A stretch of 64,000 bases of DNA. Source: Zygnema cylindricum (taxonomy: Eukaryota > Streptophyta > Zygnematophyceae > Zygnematales > Zygnemataceae). How positions within the stretch are numbered: position 1 is the first letter of the stretch; the number at the start of each line of letters is the position of its first letter. Location of the stretch: NCBI GenBank assembly GCA_037447655.1, contig JBBHKE010003004.1:310001-374000 (forward strand), written 5' to 3'. The notes beneath the pieces were generated by a model. The model did not search any database, was not told where the DNA came from, and was given only the letters and a program-made list of their open reading frames with translations. Position numbers and translations under genes: made by a program. Below, piece by piece: positions 17,836 to 29,952 of this stretch.

Positions 17836-19752
17836 ACACATAATTGTAGAGCAAAGGTTGGGGAGTTATACTTACAAAGGAGGGAAGATCTTTGATTACT
17901 GTAATGATCTCTCTTGCTTGTATATGGAGATGGAGAGTGCCAGATGGATAGGCACAATGAAGATGAAAGTTAACTCTCTCATCATGAAGCTACTTGAGGA
18001 GTATGAAAACATAGGGTACCGAGTGTAAGAAATGGATGATCGTTCTTGGAAGTGGAACACTGTGGTCGGAATGATACTCGTGCAAGAAAACACTATTGAG
18101 ATCCGTAGAGGAGGTAAGAGTGTTCAAGCTCTAGTTGCCACAACCGACCGGTGGAGGAAGGATCGGAAGAAGCTGTACAACAGCTTTAAAGGAGAAAGAG
18201 ATCAATCTGGAGAACTTTGGCCCCCCAAAGGGTCTTTGTCATTTCTGCAAGAAGCCGAGACATTTCATAGCTGATTGCATCAAGCTGTCGGAGCTGAGGC
18301 TCCAAGAAAACTGTGGAGGGGGTTTTTCCGGAGGGAAGAAAAAGGCACTTGTGGTCACACGAGTAAAAGGTGAAATTGAGGAGGACGAGTCCTTTGAGGA
18401 GGAGGATGTGGAGCTTCGTATCGACGAGAATCTTCAGGAAAAGAAGATCCCTCGGAAACAGAAGTGTGCTCTTGGAGCCATTCGAGAAGCTCCACAAGAA
18501 GGATGGATCATCGATTCAGGTGCATCCATGCATATGTGTCCTGACAGGCACATCTTCACTAAGTTAAGAAAGATCCCTACGGTAGAAATAGATTATGGGG
18601 ATGGGAGAGTAGTTACCCTAGATCTAGTAGGCTCGGTAGATCTGAAAGTCTTAGTGGAGGGTAAGACTTCTATACTCACCTTCTCATATGTGCTCTACAT
18701 TCCTCAACTGAGTAAAAATCTTGTTTCTACTTCTATATTAGATGATAAGGATTTTGATACCTTCAATAGAAAGGGAGTCTTTACAGCTAAGTACAAAGAT
18801 GAAGTCTACTTCACTGCAAATAAGGGTAGCCAAGGAATGTTTAGGGATAAACTTAGTAATGAAAAAAAGACTACTTACTATGGTGGTGCCTCGAGCTTGA
18901 TGATCTGGCATAAGCGGTAGGAGCATGTGCATTTTGATAGGCTGAGAGAAATGAAGAAGCTGGGTGTGGTAGAAGGAATTCAGTTTGGAGATAATGAAAT
19001 GATGGATGATTGTAGTGGTTGTGCCCAAGGTAAGGCTCACAAACTTCCCTTTCCCAAAACTGCTACATATAGAGGTGAGATAGTACTAGATATGGTCCAC
19101 ACAGATATCTGAGGACCATCAAGAGTACCTTCGGTTGGGGGGAAGAGGTATATGCTGACAATTACTGATGATTGGTCCAGATATTCTAGAGTCTACTTCC
19201 TTAAACCAAAGTCCAAAACACCAATGTACTTCAAAAAATACCAAGCCTGGAGTGAAAAGTTGCACGGAAACCGCATTAAAAGAATAAAAAATGATAATGG
19301 GGGAGAGTACACCTATCACCAGTTTGAACAATACTTGAGAGATGAGGGATTTCAACATTAGTAACTGTACCGAATAACCTAGAACAAAATGGGGTAGCTG
19401 AGAGGTTGAACCGGACTTTGGGAGATAAGGTGTGTAGTATGTTGGTAGATAAGAAAATAGGAAGAAGATTTTGGGCAGAAGCCATGAACTATGCTAACTA
19501 CATTAAGAATAGAGTCCTCACTATACCCGTCAAAGGAATGAAACCTTATAAGAGATGGGTTCTAAGGAAACCGAATATCTCTCACTTGAAAGAATTCGGT
19601 AGCCAAGTTGACAGTATTGACACAGATAAAAAAACTGGAAACTAGATGCTAAAGGAAAACCGTGATATTTTGTGGGATACGATGAGCATGTCAAGAGATA
19701 TAGAGTGTATGACTTAGCTAAACAAGATATCATTCTGGTAAAGCACCTAGTT
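17836..19752 (+). pseudogene. A3 internal region: gag-protease-integrase, broken
   Basis: The LTR is followed directly by the middle of Gag (YKGGKIFDYCNDLSCLY), so the Gag start is deleted. Readable parts: NTVVGMILVQENTIEIRRGG (about 18058), zinc knuckle CHFCKKPRHFIADC (about 18237-18278), protease WIIDSGASMHMC (about 18504-18539), and the pre-integrase zinc region (MIWHKR, CSGCAQGKAHKLPF). The integrase core follows, with TITDDWSRYSRVYF and NDNGGEYTYHQF, then AERLNRTLGDKVCSMLV. Stops include TAG at 18918-18920 and TGA at 19110. The reading reaches VKHL at 19748, where the A4 insertion starts. RT and RNase H are lost. It belongs to family A but differs at many residues from A5, so it is an older copy. 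Confidence 0.88.
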
Positions 19753-20820
19753 TGGAACTTTGAAACCTCTATAGGACCTCAGAGTAAGCAGCTCACACGA
19801 AGCCTCTACGATAACCCTGAGCCCTTTGTCTTTCAGCACGAATAACCGCCACACTGACAAAAAAAAACTCTGACCACCTTCACTCCTATGAAGGCAAGAC
19901 TCCCTTGAGTCTATAGCAAAAAGAATCTCTGAATTTGCTCCCCTGAGCAGTAAGTTATGGAGGGTCAAAGTTAACCTTTTGTACAGAAGCTCTTTGGGAG
20001 AGAGGGTCCTATCTACTAATTTTTCTAAGTCCTATCTCTCCCACATACTCTATCTACTGATGTTTGGAGCCAATCATATTGCACTTGCGTACACAAAAGT
20101 ACAGCTGCCGGTGTACTTTCTGTACGGACATTGTACAACATGGCCTAAAAGTCGACACATGTCATATCCAAATTCAGTGCCGTAATCCCCGGAGATAATG
20201 CGATCCAACATAATTTCGCCACGTGTCATCCGATGTGGCGAAAACCATAAACCGCCGAGAATCTCTTACGCGATCTCGGCTTTCTTCCCGGCCGTCTGAT
20301 TGAATGCTGATTTCAATCAGAGTCGTCATAAATACATGCGCGGTATTTGTTTCGTTAAAGAAACAAATGCGCGGTACTCGTTTTGTATACAAACCGTAAT
20401 CCGTACTTATACATTACAGGATCTATGTATCCTATAAACAGTTTCAGGTAAATGAATTATCCTACGTGGAAATGTTTAAATCAATATCAAACCCTATAGT
20501 ACGTAACACCAGTTCTAAACTTAAAGGATAGAGCTAACGGCTATCGGCTGCTTTCACTCCAGGAGGTACCAAGATCAAATATTGGGTGCAACATAAGTCT
20601 TTTTAGTAAATCAATCCCTAATGGTAAATAAACTAATATATTTTTCCGTAAACCTCTGGATAGCCTAGGTAGCCATGGCTCTAGCTTACTCTCAAATTTC
20701 TTAGTGACTGCGACAAGTGTGAGAGTTGGAGAGAGAAGTTAGAGATAGACTGCCTCGGCTTCTTTCTATATTTCTATTTAGACCTAGAAAATACTTAAAA
20801 ACAGACCATCAATTTCTACA
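19753..20820 (-). repeat. A4 3' LTR (left copy)
   Basis: On the minus strand it runs from TGTAGAAATTGATGG (20820 leftwards) to CAAAGTTCCA (19753). It matches the right LTR at 25165-26215 along its length. It contains the tRNA-like segment, the GCGC inverted-repeat module (20336-20378) and a CACGTGTC box on its own strand. The polypurine tract AAAAAATAAGGGG lies just outside at about 20822-20836. Confidence 0.9.
20526..20592 (+). other. tRNA-like segment within A4 LTR (antisense to LTR)
   Basis: GGATAGAGCTAACGGCTATC (20526-20545) resembles the D-arm/anticodon part of the 5709-5775 copy, and CCAAGATCAAATATTGG a weakened T arm. Confidence 0.45.
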
Positions 20821-22269
20821 CACCCCTTATTTTTTAGTCACTCTTTAATTTTAGACCATACTTCTCCATGCAGAAAATTAGCTTAGGGGAAGGCACAGGT
20901 TTGGTCATCATATCTGCCACCATCTCACTATCTGGTCGGTACTCTAAACTGATTATTTTGTTTTCTACTTTCTCCCTAACAAAGCTGGGTCTAATGTCCA
21001 TGTGTTTAGCTTTAAAATGATGTTTAGGATTGGCAAAAATAGCGACTGCAGCCTGATTATCACAAAAAAAAATCTAAACACCACTCTTAAGGTGACTAAG
21101 CTCACCAAACAAAGACTTGACCCACATCAATTCTTTTACAGCAGAGCAAGAGGCCATATACTTAGCCTCTATGGTGGACTGAGCAATAACCTTTTGTTGT
21201 TTGCTACTCCAACAGCAAGCCCCATCACCCAGATATAATACATATCCAGAAGTACATCTCCTCATCGGAGCATCACCATAACTAGCATCACTCCAAGTAG
21301 TGATGTCAGTATTCTCCCCACCAAAATGCAACCATAAATCCGTAGTTCCTATCAAATATCTAAAGACTCTCTTAGCTGCCTCCCAATCCTTCTTAGTGGG
21401 AGCATTTAGACTTCTACTCAGCACTCCTACAGCTGTAGCTAAATCCGACTGGGTACAATTAATAAAATAGATTAGGCTTCTCACTACTTGCTTGTAAGGA
21501 ATAGTCTGCATGAACTTCTGTTCTTCAGGACTTAATTCCTCTTCTAAGATTATGACTCCTTCCTCACTCCCATCATTTCCCTTCTTTAACTCCATTGGAG
21601 TTGTACAACTAATAGCTTTATCCATCTGAAAATTTTCCAGCATGTTCCCTATTGCTTCCTTTGAGTCAATCTTATAATCTTTTTTTCTTAGTCTCTTTCT
21701 ACTTGAATTCACAAAATACATTTTGCTTCTCCCATATCCTTCATTTCAAATCTCCCCTTAAGATCAGTTTTCAGTTTATTAATTTTTTCCATTCATTTAC
21801 TTAAAACAATCAAATCATCAACATAAATTGCAATAAATATAATACCTTCCTCATCTTCAAAAACATAGATTGAGTGATATGAGTTGATCCGGATATATCC
21901 CAGACCGGTATGAAACTCATCAAGTTTCTTATTACACTGTCGAGGCGCCTGTTTCAAACCGTAAATGGATTTAATCAGCCGGCATACCTTACTCTCCTTT
22001 CCTTCCTCCACAAATCCTTCGGGTTGTCCCATGAAGATCTCTTTTTCCAATTCTCCATGCAAAAAGGTTGTCTTGATGTCCATGTGGTGCACCTCCATGT
22101 CTTTTGCTGCTGCTAGACTAAGAAGAATGCAAACGGAGGGGAATCTGACCACCGGGGCAAAGGTTTCCTCGTAGTCGATTCCTTGTTTCTGAGTAAATTC
22201 TTTTGCCACTAATCGAGATTTGTAACGCTCAATGGTGTTATCGGGTTCAGTTTTAATTTGAAAACCCAC
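20821..22269 (-). pseudogene. A4 reverse transcriptase and RNase H
   Basis: Read leftwards from 22269: RT with GFQIKTEPDNTIERYKSRLV, EFTQKQGIDYEETFAPVVRF, MDIKTTFLHGELEKEIFMGQ and the catalytic region IAIYVDDLIVLSK (about 21830-21793). After frameshifts, RNase H (21721-21074) has PYKQVVRSLIYFINCTQ, TTWSDASYGDAPMRR and STIEAKYMASCSAVKELMW. The tail KHMDIRPSFVREKVENK and SEMVADMMTKPVPSPK extends to about 20830. Frame changes near 22230, 21790 and 21080 break it. The order and residues match A5 closely. Confidence 0.9.
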
Positions 22270-23707
22270 TTACAACCGATTGGTTTTCGGTGAGGTGGAC
22301 AGTCCACCAGCTCCCTAGTATCGGCTGCCATAATTGAGGCCATCTCCTCATTGATGGCTGTCTTCCACCAGTTCCTTTCTCGACAAGTCATCACCTCTCC
22401 ATAAGTTTGAGGCTCATCTTGATGAGATAGTTTTGTTACCTTGTTATTAACTTGTTTTTCTTGTAATCTTTTGCTACATCTCCTTCCCCCCTCAAAATCT
22501 GTGGCCAAAATAGATGGTTCTCGTGGGTTTTTTCGAACAATCTCGGCTTCTCCCCTATCCCTTGATTCCGAAGCAATTTCCATCACGTCTTCCGCTTCGG
22601 GTAGAGTTGTCACTAGAGTTTCCGCAGCCGAGTCCTTTTCGGTCTGATTTGTACCTACAAGAATGTCATCTTCTCTAAAACCTGGATAGTTAGGAAGCTC
22701 AAAGTCATCGGAATTTTCTGACTCAAATATGATTTTTACTGACTTTGTATACTTGAGGGGATCCACGAACTTTCCTTCATCCATAACTACTAGATGTTTT
22801 ACTAAGATTATATCTTCCCTTTTTAGATCGTAAACTCTATATCCTTTAACATCCTCCTCATATCCTAATAAGTATCCCGATTTTCTTTTAGGATCTAGCA
22901 TCGAATTAGACTGATCTGTATCTAGACTGAATACTTGGCTACCAAAGACCTTTAAGTGAGATATGTCTGGTTTTCGGCCTGTCCATTTCTCATAAGGTGT
23001 TTGATCTTTTATAGCTGAGGTAAGAACTCTATTTTTGAAGTAATTAGCGCAATTCATTGTTTCTGCCCAAAACCTTCATCATATTTTCTTATCCGACAAC
23101 ATACTTCTAGCAGTATCACTCATTGTTCTATTTAATCGTTCAGCTTCCCCATTCTGTTCCGGGTTTTTTGTTACTGTCTTTTGGTGTTGAACTCCATCTT
23201 CCTTCTAAAAATCCGCAAACTGGTAAGAAGTATGCTCTCCACCTTTGTCACTCTTTACTCTATTGATTGGAGTTTCATGGAGTTTTTCGCTCCATGCTTT
23301 ATATTGTCTAAAACAATCTTGAGCCTCTAACTTGTTTTTCAAAAAATACACCCTGGAATACCGAGACCTATCATCAGTGATAGTCATCATAAATCTCTTC
23401 CCCCCCGTTGAGGGCACTTTGGCCGGTCCCCAAATATCTGTGTGTACTAGATCTAGAATTTTTTCTCCCCTATAGGTAGCTGTTTTGGGAAAAGGCAATC
23501 TGTATGCTTTACCTTGAGCACATCCACTAGAATCACTTAGATTCTCACTCTTAGAGAACTAAATTCCTTCCACCACACCCATCTTTTTGATCTCTCTTAG
23601 CTTATCTAGATTCACATGCCCAAGCCTCTTATGCCACATAATATATCATGAACACCAGCATAATAACGTTTCTCCTTTTCATTGCTTAAAATCAGCCTAA
23701 ACATCCC
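22209..23707 (-). pseudogene. A4 integrase
   Basis: From 23707 leftwards: pre-integrase region with LGHVNLDKLREIKKM and SDSSGCAQGKAY (about 23640-23510), then the integrase core ILDLVHTDIWGPAKVPSTGG and TITDDRSRYSRVYFL in the 23498-23205 frame. A stop near 23203 and a further break precede the frame 23057-22209. That frame reads MNCANYFKNRVLTSAIKDQ, WTGRKPDISHLKVFGSQVF and KGYRVYDLKREDIILVKHLV, and continues into the RT lead DEPQTYGEVMTCRERNWWKT. It would insert element DNA; this copy is broken. Confidence 0.88.
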
Positions 23708-25169
23708 TTATCTACCTTTTTCAGCGGTGAAATAAACTTCCTCCTCAAAACTAGCAGTAAAGACTCCTTTCCTAGTGCTAGTATCAAAACCCTTATCATC
23801 TAATACAAACGTAGAGATGAGGTTTTTGTTCAGCTCCGGAATAAACAATACATCGGAGAATGTAACTATGGATGTCTTTCCTTCTTCCAATACTTTCAGA
23901 TCTACCAATCCTACAAGAGTAGTAGTGACTATCCTCCCACCCCTATACTCTATCTCTACGGTGGGAATCTTTCTAATCTTAGTGAACAGGTGTTTATCCT
24001 TACACATGTGCATGGAGGCACCTGAATCTACAATCCAGCCTGCTTCACCTTTCAATCCACCGAAAGCACATTTCTGCTTTCGTGGAATTTCTACCTCGTT
24101 TGTCGCTTCCAACTCCTCATCCAATAGGAGCTCATCGTCCTCGTCTTCTGATTCCACCTCATGTACATGTGTCATAAGGGCCTTTTTCTTTCCTCTCGGG
24201 GTTCCACCGGTCTGCCCCTCTTTTAACCGAAGCTCGGTTAGCTTAGTGCACTCCGCCATATAGTGCCTTGGTTTCTTACAGAAATGACATAAACCCTTGG
24301 GAGCCCTTGGTCCGAACTCGTCGGTCTGATTTTTCTGCTCCCCCCCTCTGTAATTTCCGATCGGTCTTCGGGAATCCTTGTTCCTCCAGTTGGTCCCAAT
24401 TGCGAAGGCTTGCCCACTCTTTCTTCCCCTTCGGATCTCAATTGTATTCTTCCGAACGCGAATCATTCCTACCACTGAGTTCCATATCCACCTTGAGTCC
24501 AGCAAGTCCTGCACACAGTTAACTATGTTCTCTAACTCATCGGGTAGCTTCATTAGTAGACAATTAACCTTTTCTATTTCACTAAAATCTTTTCCTGCAC
24601 TCTCTAGTTCCATGAAAAGTGTAGCAAGCTCATTGCAAAAATCCAATATCTTCCCCCCTTTATATACATACATTTTAACTTTCTGATCAGCCAACTGTTG
24701 TTGCTGAATCGTACCACTTCTGTACATCTATCAAAACCATCCAAAGATCGGATGCCCTTTCTACCTGCAAATGACGACATGCAAGTCCTTGAGTAAGATT
24801 TCGTATGATTAGGTGCTTTGTTGCCATATTGTTGAAGTCCCAGGTATCAGTATCATTCTCCTCGTTCCTCGGAATAGCTTACATGAATGCCGAACCAGTT
24901 GTTATTGGTGTGGTCATCTTCTTCTCCTTTCCTTTGTCCACCACCTCTCATTCCTTTGTCTCTTCCGTTGATGATGGATCTGCATCTCCAGTGAATTTGC
25001 CTCCTGTAAACCTTGGAGGTATCCCAAGACTGGATGGGCGCCTCACCCGTCCACTCACTATTCCCCAAAACCGTTTCTCACATAGAGCTCCTGTCATCAT
25101 ACTTTCCCAGTATATGAAGCCAGCTCTATTGAATATGGGCACCCTAGTTGGTGGGCCCATAACGTGCAA
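23708..25169 (-). pseudogene. A4 gag and protease
   Basis: Gag starts beside the LTR with VMGPPTRVPIFNRAGFIYWE and breaks near 24948. The frame 24727-23708 is intact for 339 residues. It has YKGGKILDFCNELATLFMEL, NSVVGMIRVRKNTIEIRRGR, zinc knuckle CHFCKKPRHYMAEC (about 24290-24250), an acidic Glu/Asp run, and protease GWIVDSGASMHMCKDKHLFT (about 24035-23980), with the rest of the protease fold to about 23720. In A5 the same position reads TGA for the protease Trp; here it is intact. Confidence 0.9.
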
Positions 25170-26215
25170 CTTTGAAACCTCTATAGGACCTCAGAGTAAG
25201 CAACTCACACGAAGCATCTAGGATAACCTTGACCCCTTTGTCTTTCATCACGAATAACCGCCACCCTGGAAAACAAAAACTCTGATCACCTTCACCCTTA
25301 TAAAGGAAAGACTCCCTTGAGTCTATAGCAAAAAGAATCTCTGAATTTGCTCCCCTGAGCAGTAAGTTATGGAGGGTCAAAGTTGACCTTTTGTACAGAA
25401 TCTCTCTAAGAGAGAGGGTCCTATCTACTAATTTTTCTAAGTCCTATCTCTCTCACAGACTCTATCTACTGAGGTACGCAGCCAATCATATTGCACTTGC
25501 CTACACAAAAGTACAGGTGCCGCTGTACTTTTTGTAAGGACATTGTACGACATGGCCTAAAAGTGAACACATGTTATATCCGGATTCGGTGTCGTAATCC
25601 CCGGGGATACCGCGATCCAACGTAATTTCGCCACGTGTCATCCGATGTGGCGACGACCATAAACCGCCGAGAATCTCTTCCGCGATCTCGGCTTTCTTCC
25701 CAATTGTCCGATTAAATCCAGATTTCAATTGGAGCCGTCATAAATACATGCGCGGTATTTGTTTTGTTAAAAAAACAAATGCGCGGTACTCGTTTTGTAT
25801 ACATACCGTAATCCGTACTTTTACATTACTGGATCTATGAATCCCGTAAACAGTTTTAGTTAAATGAATTATCCTACGTGGAAATATTTAAAATAATATC
25901 ACACCAGTTTTAGACTTAACGGATAAGGCTAAAGGCTATCGGTTGCTTTCACTCCGACAAGTACCAGGATCAAATCTTGGGTGCAACATATGTCTTTTTA
26001 GTTAATCAACCCCTAATGGTAAATAAACTAATATATTTTCCCGTAAACCTCTGGATAGCCTAGGTAGCCATGGCTCTAGCTTCCTCTCAAATTTCTCAGT
26101 GACTGCGACAAGTGTGAGAGTTGGAGAGAGAAGTTAGAGATAGACTGCCTCGGCTTCTTTCTATATTTCTATTTAGACCTAGAAAATACTTAAAAACAGA
26201 CCATCAATTTCTACA
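25165..26215 (-). repeat. A4 5' LTR (right copy)
   Basis: On the minus strand it runs TGTAGAAATTGATGG ... AAAGTTGCA, 1051 bp, matching 19753-20820. The LTR end ATAGAGGTTTCAAAGTTGCA is in frame with the Gag that follows, but the ATG seen in A5 and A7 is ATA here. Promoter-like TTTGTATAAA-type and GTAC repeats are present as in the other copies. Confidence 0.9.
25921..25987 (+). other. tRNA-like segment within A4 LTR (antisense to LTR)
   Basis: GGATAAGGCTAAAGGCTATC is followed by CCAGGATCAAATCTTGG (5-bp stem with one G-T pair, 7-base loop) at 25963-25979 or nearby. Confidence 0.45.
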
Positions 26216-26573
26216 AAAAGAACATCGGTCGTAGTACCCTTTTGTACTATACAGTCATATGATTGGATCTTACTCCGATAGATACGGGTTATGAGAGGGG
26301 TTTTGGACTTAGCATTTTTAGTAGGCAGCGGCCTCTCTCTTTGAGGGTTTTTGTATAAATTGGCATTTTTGCCGTTTCATAACTTCTCTGCTGGTTCGTC
26401 ATTTTCAGTGATTTTTTTTGCTACGGACTCAAAAGAGTCCAGACTGCACAGGGGTGCAGTCAGATTGTTAACTTGTTTGCTTGGGGAGCAGTGGTTGTGG
26501 TTGAAAGTGGGTTAGTTAAAAACTACCTAGAGGCTTGCTAAATTCGTTGTCCTATGGAGGACATAGAATTGTA
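26216..26573 (+). repeat. A3 3' LTR, distal part
   Basis: It matches the 6180-6345 plus 17659-17835 LTR: TTTGTATAAATTGGC (26352-26366), TTCATAACTT, AGTCCAGACTGCA and CCTATGGAGGACATAGAATTG. The proximal part of this LTR and the A3 RT/RNase H are missing at the A4 junction. The A4 flanks also do not repeat each other (tagtt left, aaaag right), so a deletion accompanied or followed the A4 insertion. Confidence 0.75.
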
Positions 26574-27029
26574 GCAACGAACTGATATGTATATCGGATT
26601 AGCGTCCGAAACGATCGCCTTCGATTTGAGTTAATGTTATTTTGTACATAAGTGTTTGTGCAAGTATTTCGCACAGGTGTATTCTCGGCATTATGCTTTG
26701 CATGTCTGCTTGTTGGTCAATTTATATCGCGATAATTTTGATATTCGATATATTTAATATCGATCGTGCAGAATCCTTTTTATATCGTACCGGGACCAAC
26801 ATAAAATATCGCGATATATTTTGCGATATATATAGTATTTTTGTGATTTAATATATTAAATTTTTATATAATATGTTATTTTAGCGAAAAAAATAAATTG
26901 TCTAATACGCCACGTACGAAGTGATTTTCGTTCCGTGACTTTAAGGTAGATGCCGCAAAATATAACCGACAAAAAAGTACTAATCTTGCAATCCAGATAA
27001 TTACTTATTTAGGGTTTGATTACACCAGG
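26574..27029. other. intergenic, AT-rich, with ATATCGCGATATAT blocks
   Basis: No gene recognised. 26725-26835 is rich in TATCG and CGATA words, like the termini of the hAT-type element at 61432-62305 and the remnant at 50640-50812. It may be a decayed copy of one end. Confidence 0.4.
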
Positions 27030-28018
27030 AGGTCTTTGTCATAGTACGTGAGGGTCTTAAAATAAATAATCCACTGAAATAAAATGCTCACAAAGCATAA
27101 AACATTACACATCAAAAGCTCATAAAAGACAAGAGGATTATCGACCAAAAATGATTTTATCTGGTTCTGAACGAAGCCTCTTTACATCACTCTTCTCTCC
27201 TCTTCTTCTCTCTTCAAAGAGAAACTCTACACTCTTAAACGATCACTCAAAAATGATCACACTCTTTAAAAACCTATATTCTCCAAACGGATCACAAAGG
27301 ATCCTTAATAACTCTTAATTGACCACATAGGATCTTCACCTCTCTCTTAATTGATTACAAAAGATCTTCCCCTCTCTCTTAATCGATCACAAAGGATCTA
27401 CATCTTTACTCTTCAATTGATCCTAAGCTAATGTTAGGATAATTATGCAGTTGAACTCTGTTGCCTATATAGCCTCTCAAACTAGCTTTTTGAGTATAAT
27501 AAGCAAACTTGTAAGGCGACAACTCTTGTCTTTTTTTCTGGCAGTAGCACACTGAAAGAAAACTTCCATGAAGGAAGGCATACACGCCTTCTCTTTCAAA
27601 ACGCGAAACTCTAGAATGACAAGTTTTGTGCGTGTTGTGTATGCACGAAACTAAAACAGATGTACACGAAATAATACACTTGCACACGAGACATACGTGA
27701 CGCAAAACGAAATCGTACATTTCGTTCGCTGACTCATCAAATATTGACGCGAAACGAAGTCGTACGTTTCGGGGCCAAACATCCATACTCCTAAGGTGCC
27801 AAACTCCAAACGTACACAAAATGTGTACTTGCGAATCGAAACGGAATGCTTCAAAGGCCAACTCAAACCGTCACAAATCCACCCGTGAGAAGTACTCGCA
27901 CCAAATATCTCTACACCAATAAATAGACGTGAATTAAACCGAGCGCTTCTTACGCAAACACGAAATACATTGTGGTTCAATGAAGCGTCACTTCGCGCGA
28001 TTCAACAATGAATCCAAC
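27030..28018 (-). repeat. possible LTR of an old minus-strand retrotransposon
   Basis: On the minus strand a purine tract (AGAGGGGGATTG) at about 28035-28020 is followed by TGTTGGATTCATTG at 28018, the layout of a polypurine tract and 3' LTR start. Other LTR features are weak and the far edge near 27030 is a guess. A minus-oriented PBS and LTR at 43084-43572 could be the other end of the same old element. Confidence 0.35.
27295..27425. repeat. degenerate tandem repeat, unit about 34 bp
   Basis: Four imperfect units on the pattern AATTGATCACAAAGGATC followed by a CT-rich run, at about 27290, 27328, 27350 and 27385. Confidence 0.5.
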
Positions 28019-29947
28019 AATCCCCCTCTCATTGGCAGAATCGCTAATACTTCTCAAAACAAAACTCAACGCAATTTTTTCCTCTTTGACTATTCGCAAA
28101 ATAACGTAACAATCCCCCTCTTTATTGTGGGAATCGTTGCACTTTAAATTCCTCCAAAAATAAACATCAACGGACAAACGCGACACCGGTTAATCTACCG
28201 ATTTACCTAAAAGTCCAAGATTTCCCAAGCATAACCAAATCCAATTTTGTCGCTCACTTATCAAAAGAAACATAAATAATTGCGTAATTATACATGACAT
28301 TCTCACGTGGCACATCCTCATTTGTTCAAACATCGTCAAACAATAATCGACTGCCGCTCCAAATTATTGCGTAACCGGCCGTTGAATTTTTGAAATAAAG
28401 GTCGAAAATTACTGCCCCAATTCGCATCAAAACACTCCAAAACAAAATACCCCAACGAATCTTCACCAATCGACATACGTGTTTTAAATCAATCGTAACA
28501 CAAATGATATCGAAAGATTCGTGACCGTCGCACAATACTGAACCTCTTCGCCTGACAATATGTGACGGCAACAGAAACGGCCGCCTAAATATTTGGCATC
28601 ATCGTTCATTCTTCAATGTACGCCAAACATTCAATCGCCACTTCGTACGGAACGACTTTTCTTCCTCTCATACATATAACTTCAAAAAAAATGTATTTTT
28701 CATGGACCAAAAATGATGTTATATGGTACCGATGATGTACCATAACGGCCTTAAGCCACGTGACGATATATGTCGACGACACAAAAATAATGGTCGCCAA
28801 AATATCCGATAATCTTCTAACTCAAAAGTACATACTCACGTCCTTTGATAAGTACGCCATAATCAGATTGTGAAAATCTAGGTCGCCAAAATATCAGGTA
28901 ATCTTCCAACTCAAAAGTACGTACTCATGTCATTTGATAAGTACGCCATAATCAGATTGTGAAAATATAAATCTCCACGGCACCTTTACCAATCCACATA
29001 GTCGTTAACCGCAACTCTTTTAGGAGGCTTCCATATGACCCTTCTCGGACTTGCAACCAACACATTATCCAAACTTAATTGGAACTCCACTTTAACTGGC
29101 CACCGTACAAATAGCTAGCCACCGTACAAATAGCCGCGTCACTCTACATGTAGGCGAACAAAGTCGCACGCACGTACCAAAATTTTGTTTCAATTTTCCT
29201 TCGTTACTTGGCGTCAAAAAAGGACATCACACTCTTTAATTCACTCTCCTTTCTCTCCTTTAGAACTCTCTTCTCTTCTACTGCCTCCACTATCTTTTCC
29301 CATCCTCTTAATTCGAAATACGATTGTGGGCTCTCGACAGCATTCTAGTACACAAAATAGTCAACAGAAAAAGTTGATTTCTCTCACATCCGAAATATAA
29401 TGATGCGAGTTTGAAACCATCTCTCCTTGCCAAAAATAAGAAAACTTATTCGGCCTCTTCCCCCTCACAGCTTAAATCTCATTTGAAAAACTTAAATCTC
29501 ATCTGAAAAAAAGTTGCTCTCTCTTTTTGTTTTCCTACATTTCAGATTTGTTAAATCTAAATTAAAACTCGATTTAAAACCTTCAAATTTTTGAGAATTC
29601 AATGACAATCGGGAAATAAAAATTTTATCACTCCAATCATCAATGTAAACTTCAATGTCACTCATCATGTCAACATTTCTCTTCAATTTCCTCTTCCGAT
29701 GATGGACGTGCAGTTTCTCCTCTACTTCCGAATCCACAATGTCTAATAAATTATAAAATTCGAAATCCTCATGAAAATCGACATTTCCTCTCATTCTTCT
29801 TCTCCATTCATCGAATACCCCATTAAATTAAAATCAAAAATTATTGTCTATATCAAAATAATTTCAAAATTCAAAACCATCAACACGGCCGCGGCTAACG
29901 CCGTGATCACCTTGATCACCTCTTTTGCGATCTCTTCCACCACCGAC
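28019..29947. other. no gene recognised; probable internal DNA of old element
   Basis: Frames are short. A 60-bp direct repeat (TCAAAAGTACGTACTCATGT type) is present at about 28820-28880 and 28905-28965. The stretch continues logically at 42453, since A6 interrupts it with a target duplication. Confidence 0.4.
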
Positions 29948-29952
29948 ATAAT
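29948..29952. other. A6 target-site duplication, left (ataat)
   Basis: ATAAT before TGTAGAAATT recurs at 42448-42452 after the distal A6 LTR part. Confidence 0.75.

Noticed and set aside
27406-27980. Open frames of 109-151 codons on the minus strand
   Set aside because: Their Cys/Val/Ser composition reflects ACG/TTCG-rich repeats, they have no family resemblance, and they lie in a probable LTR.
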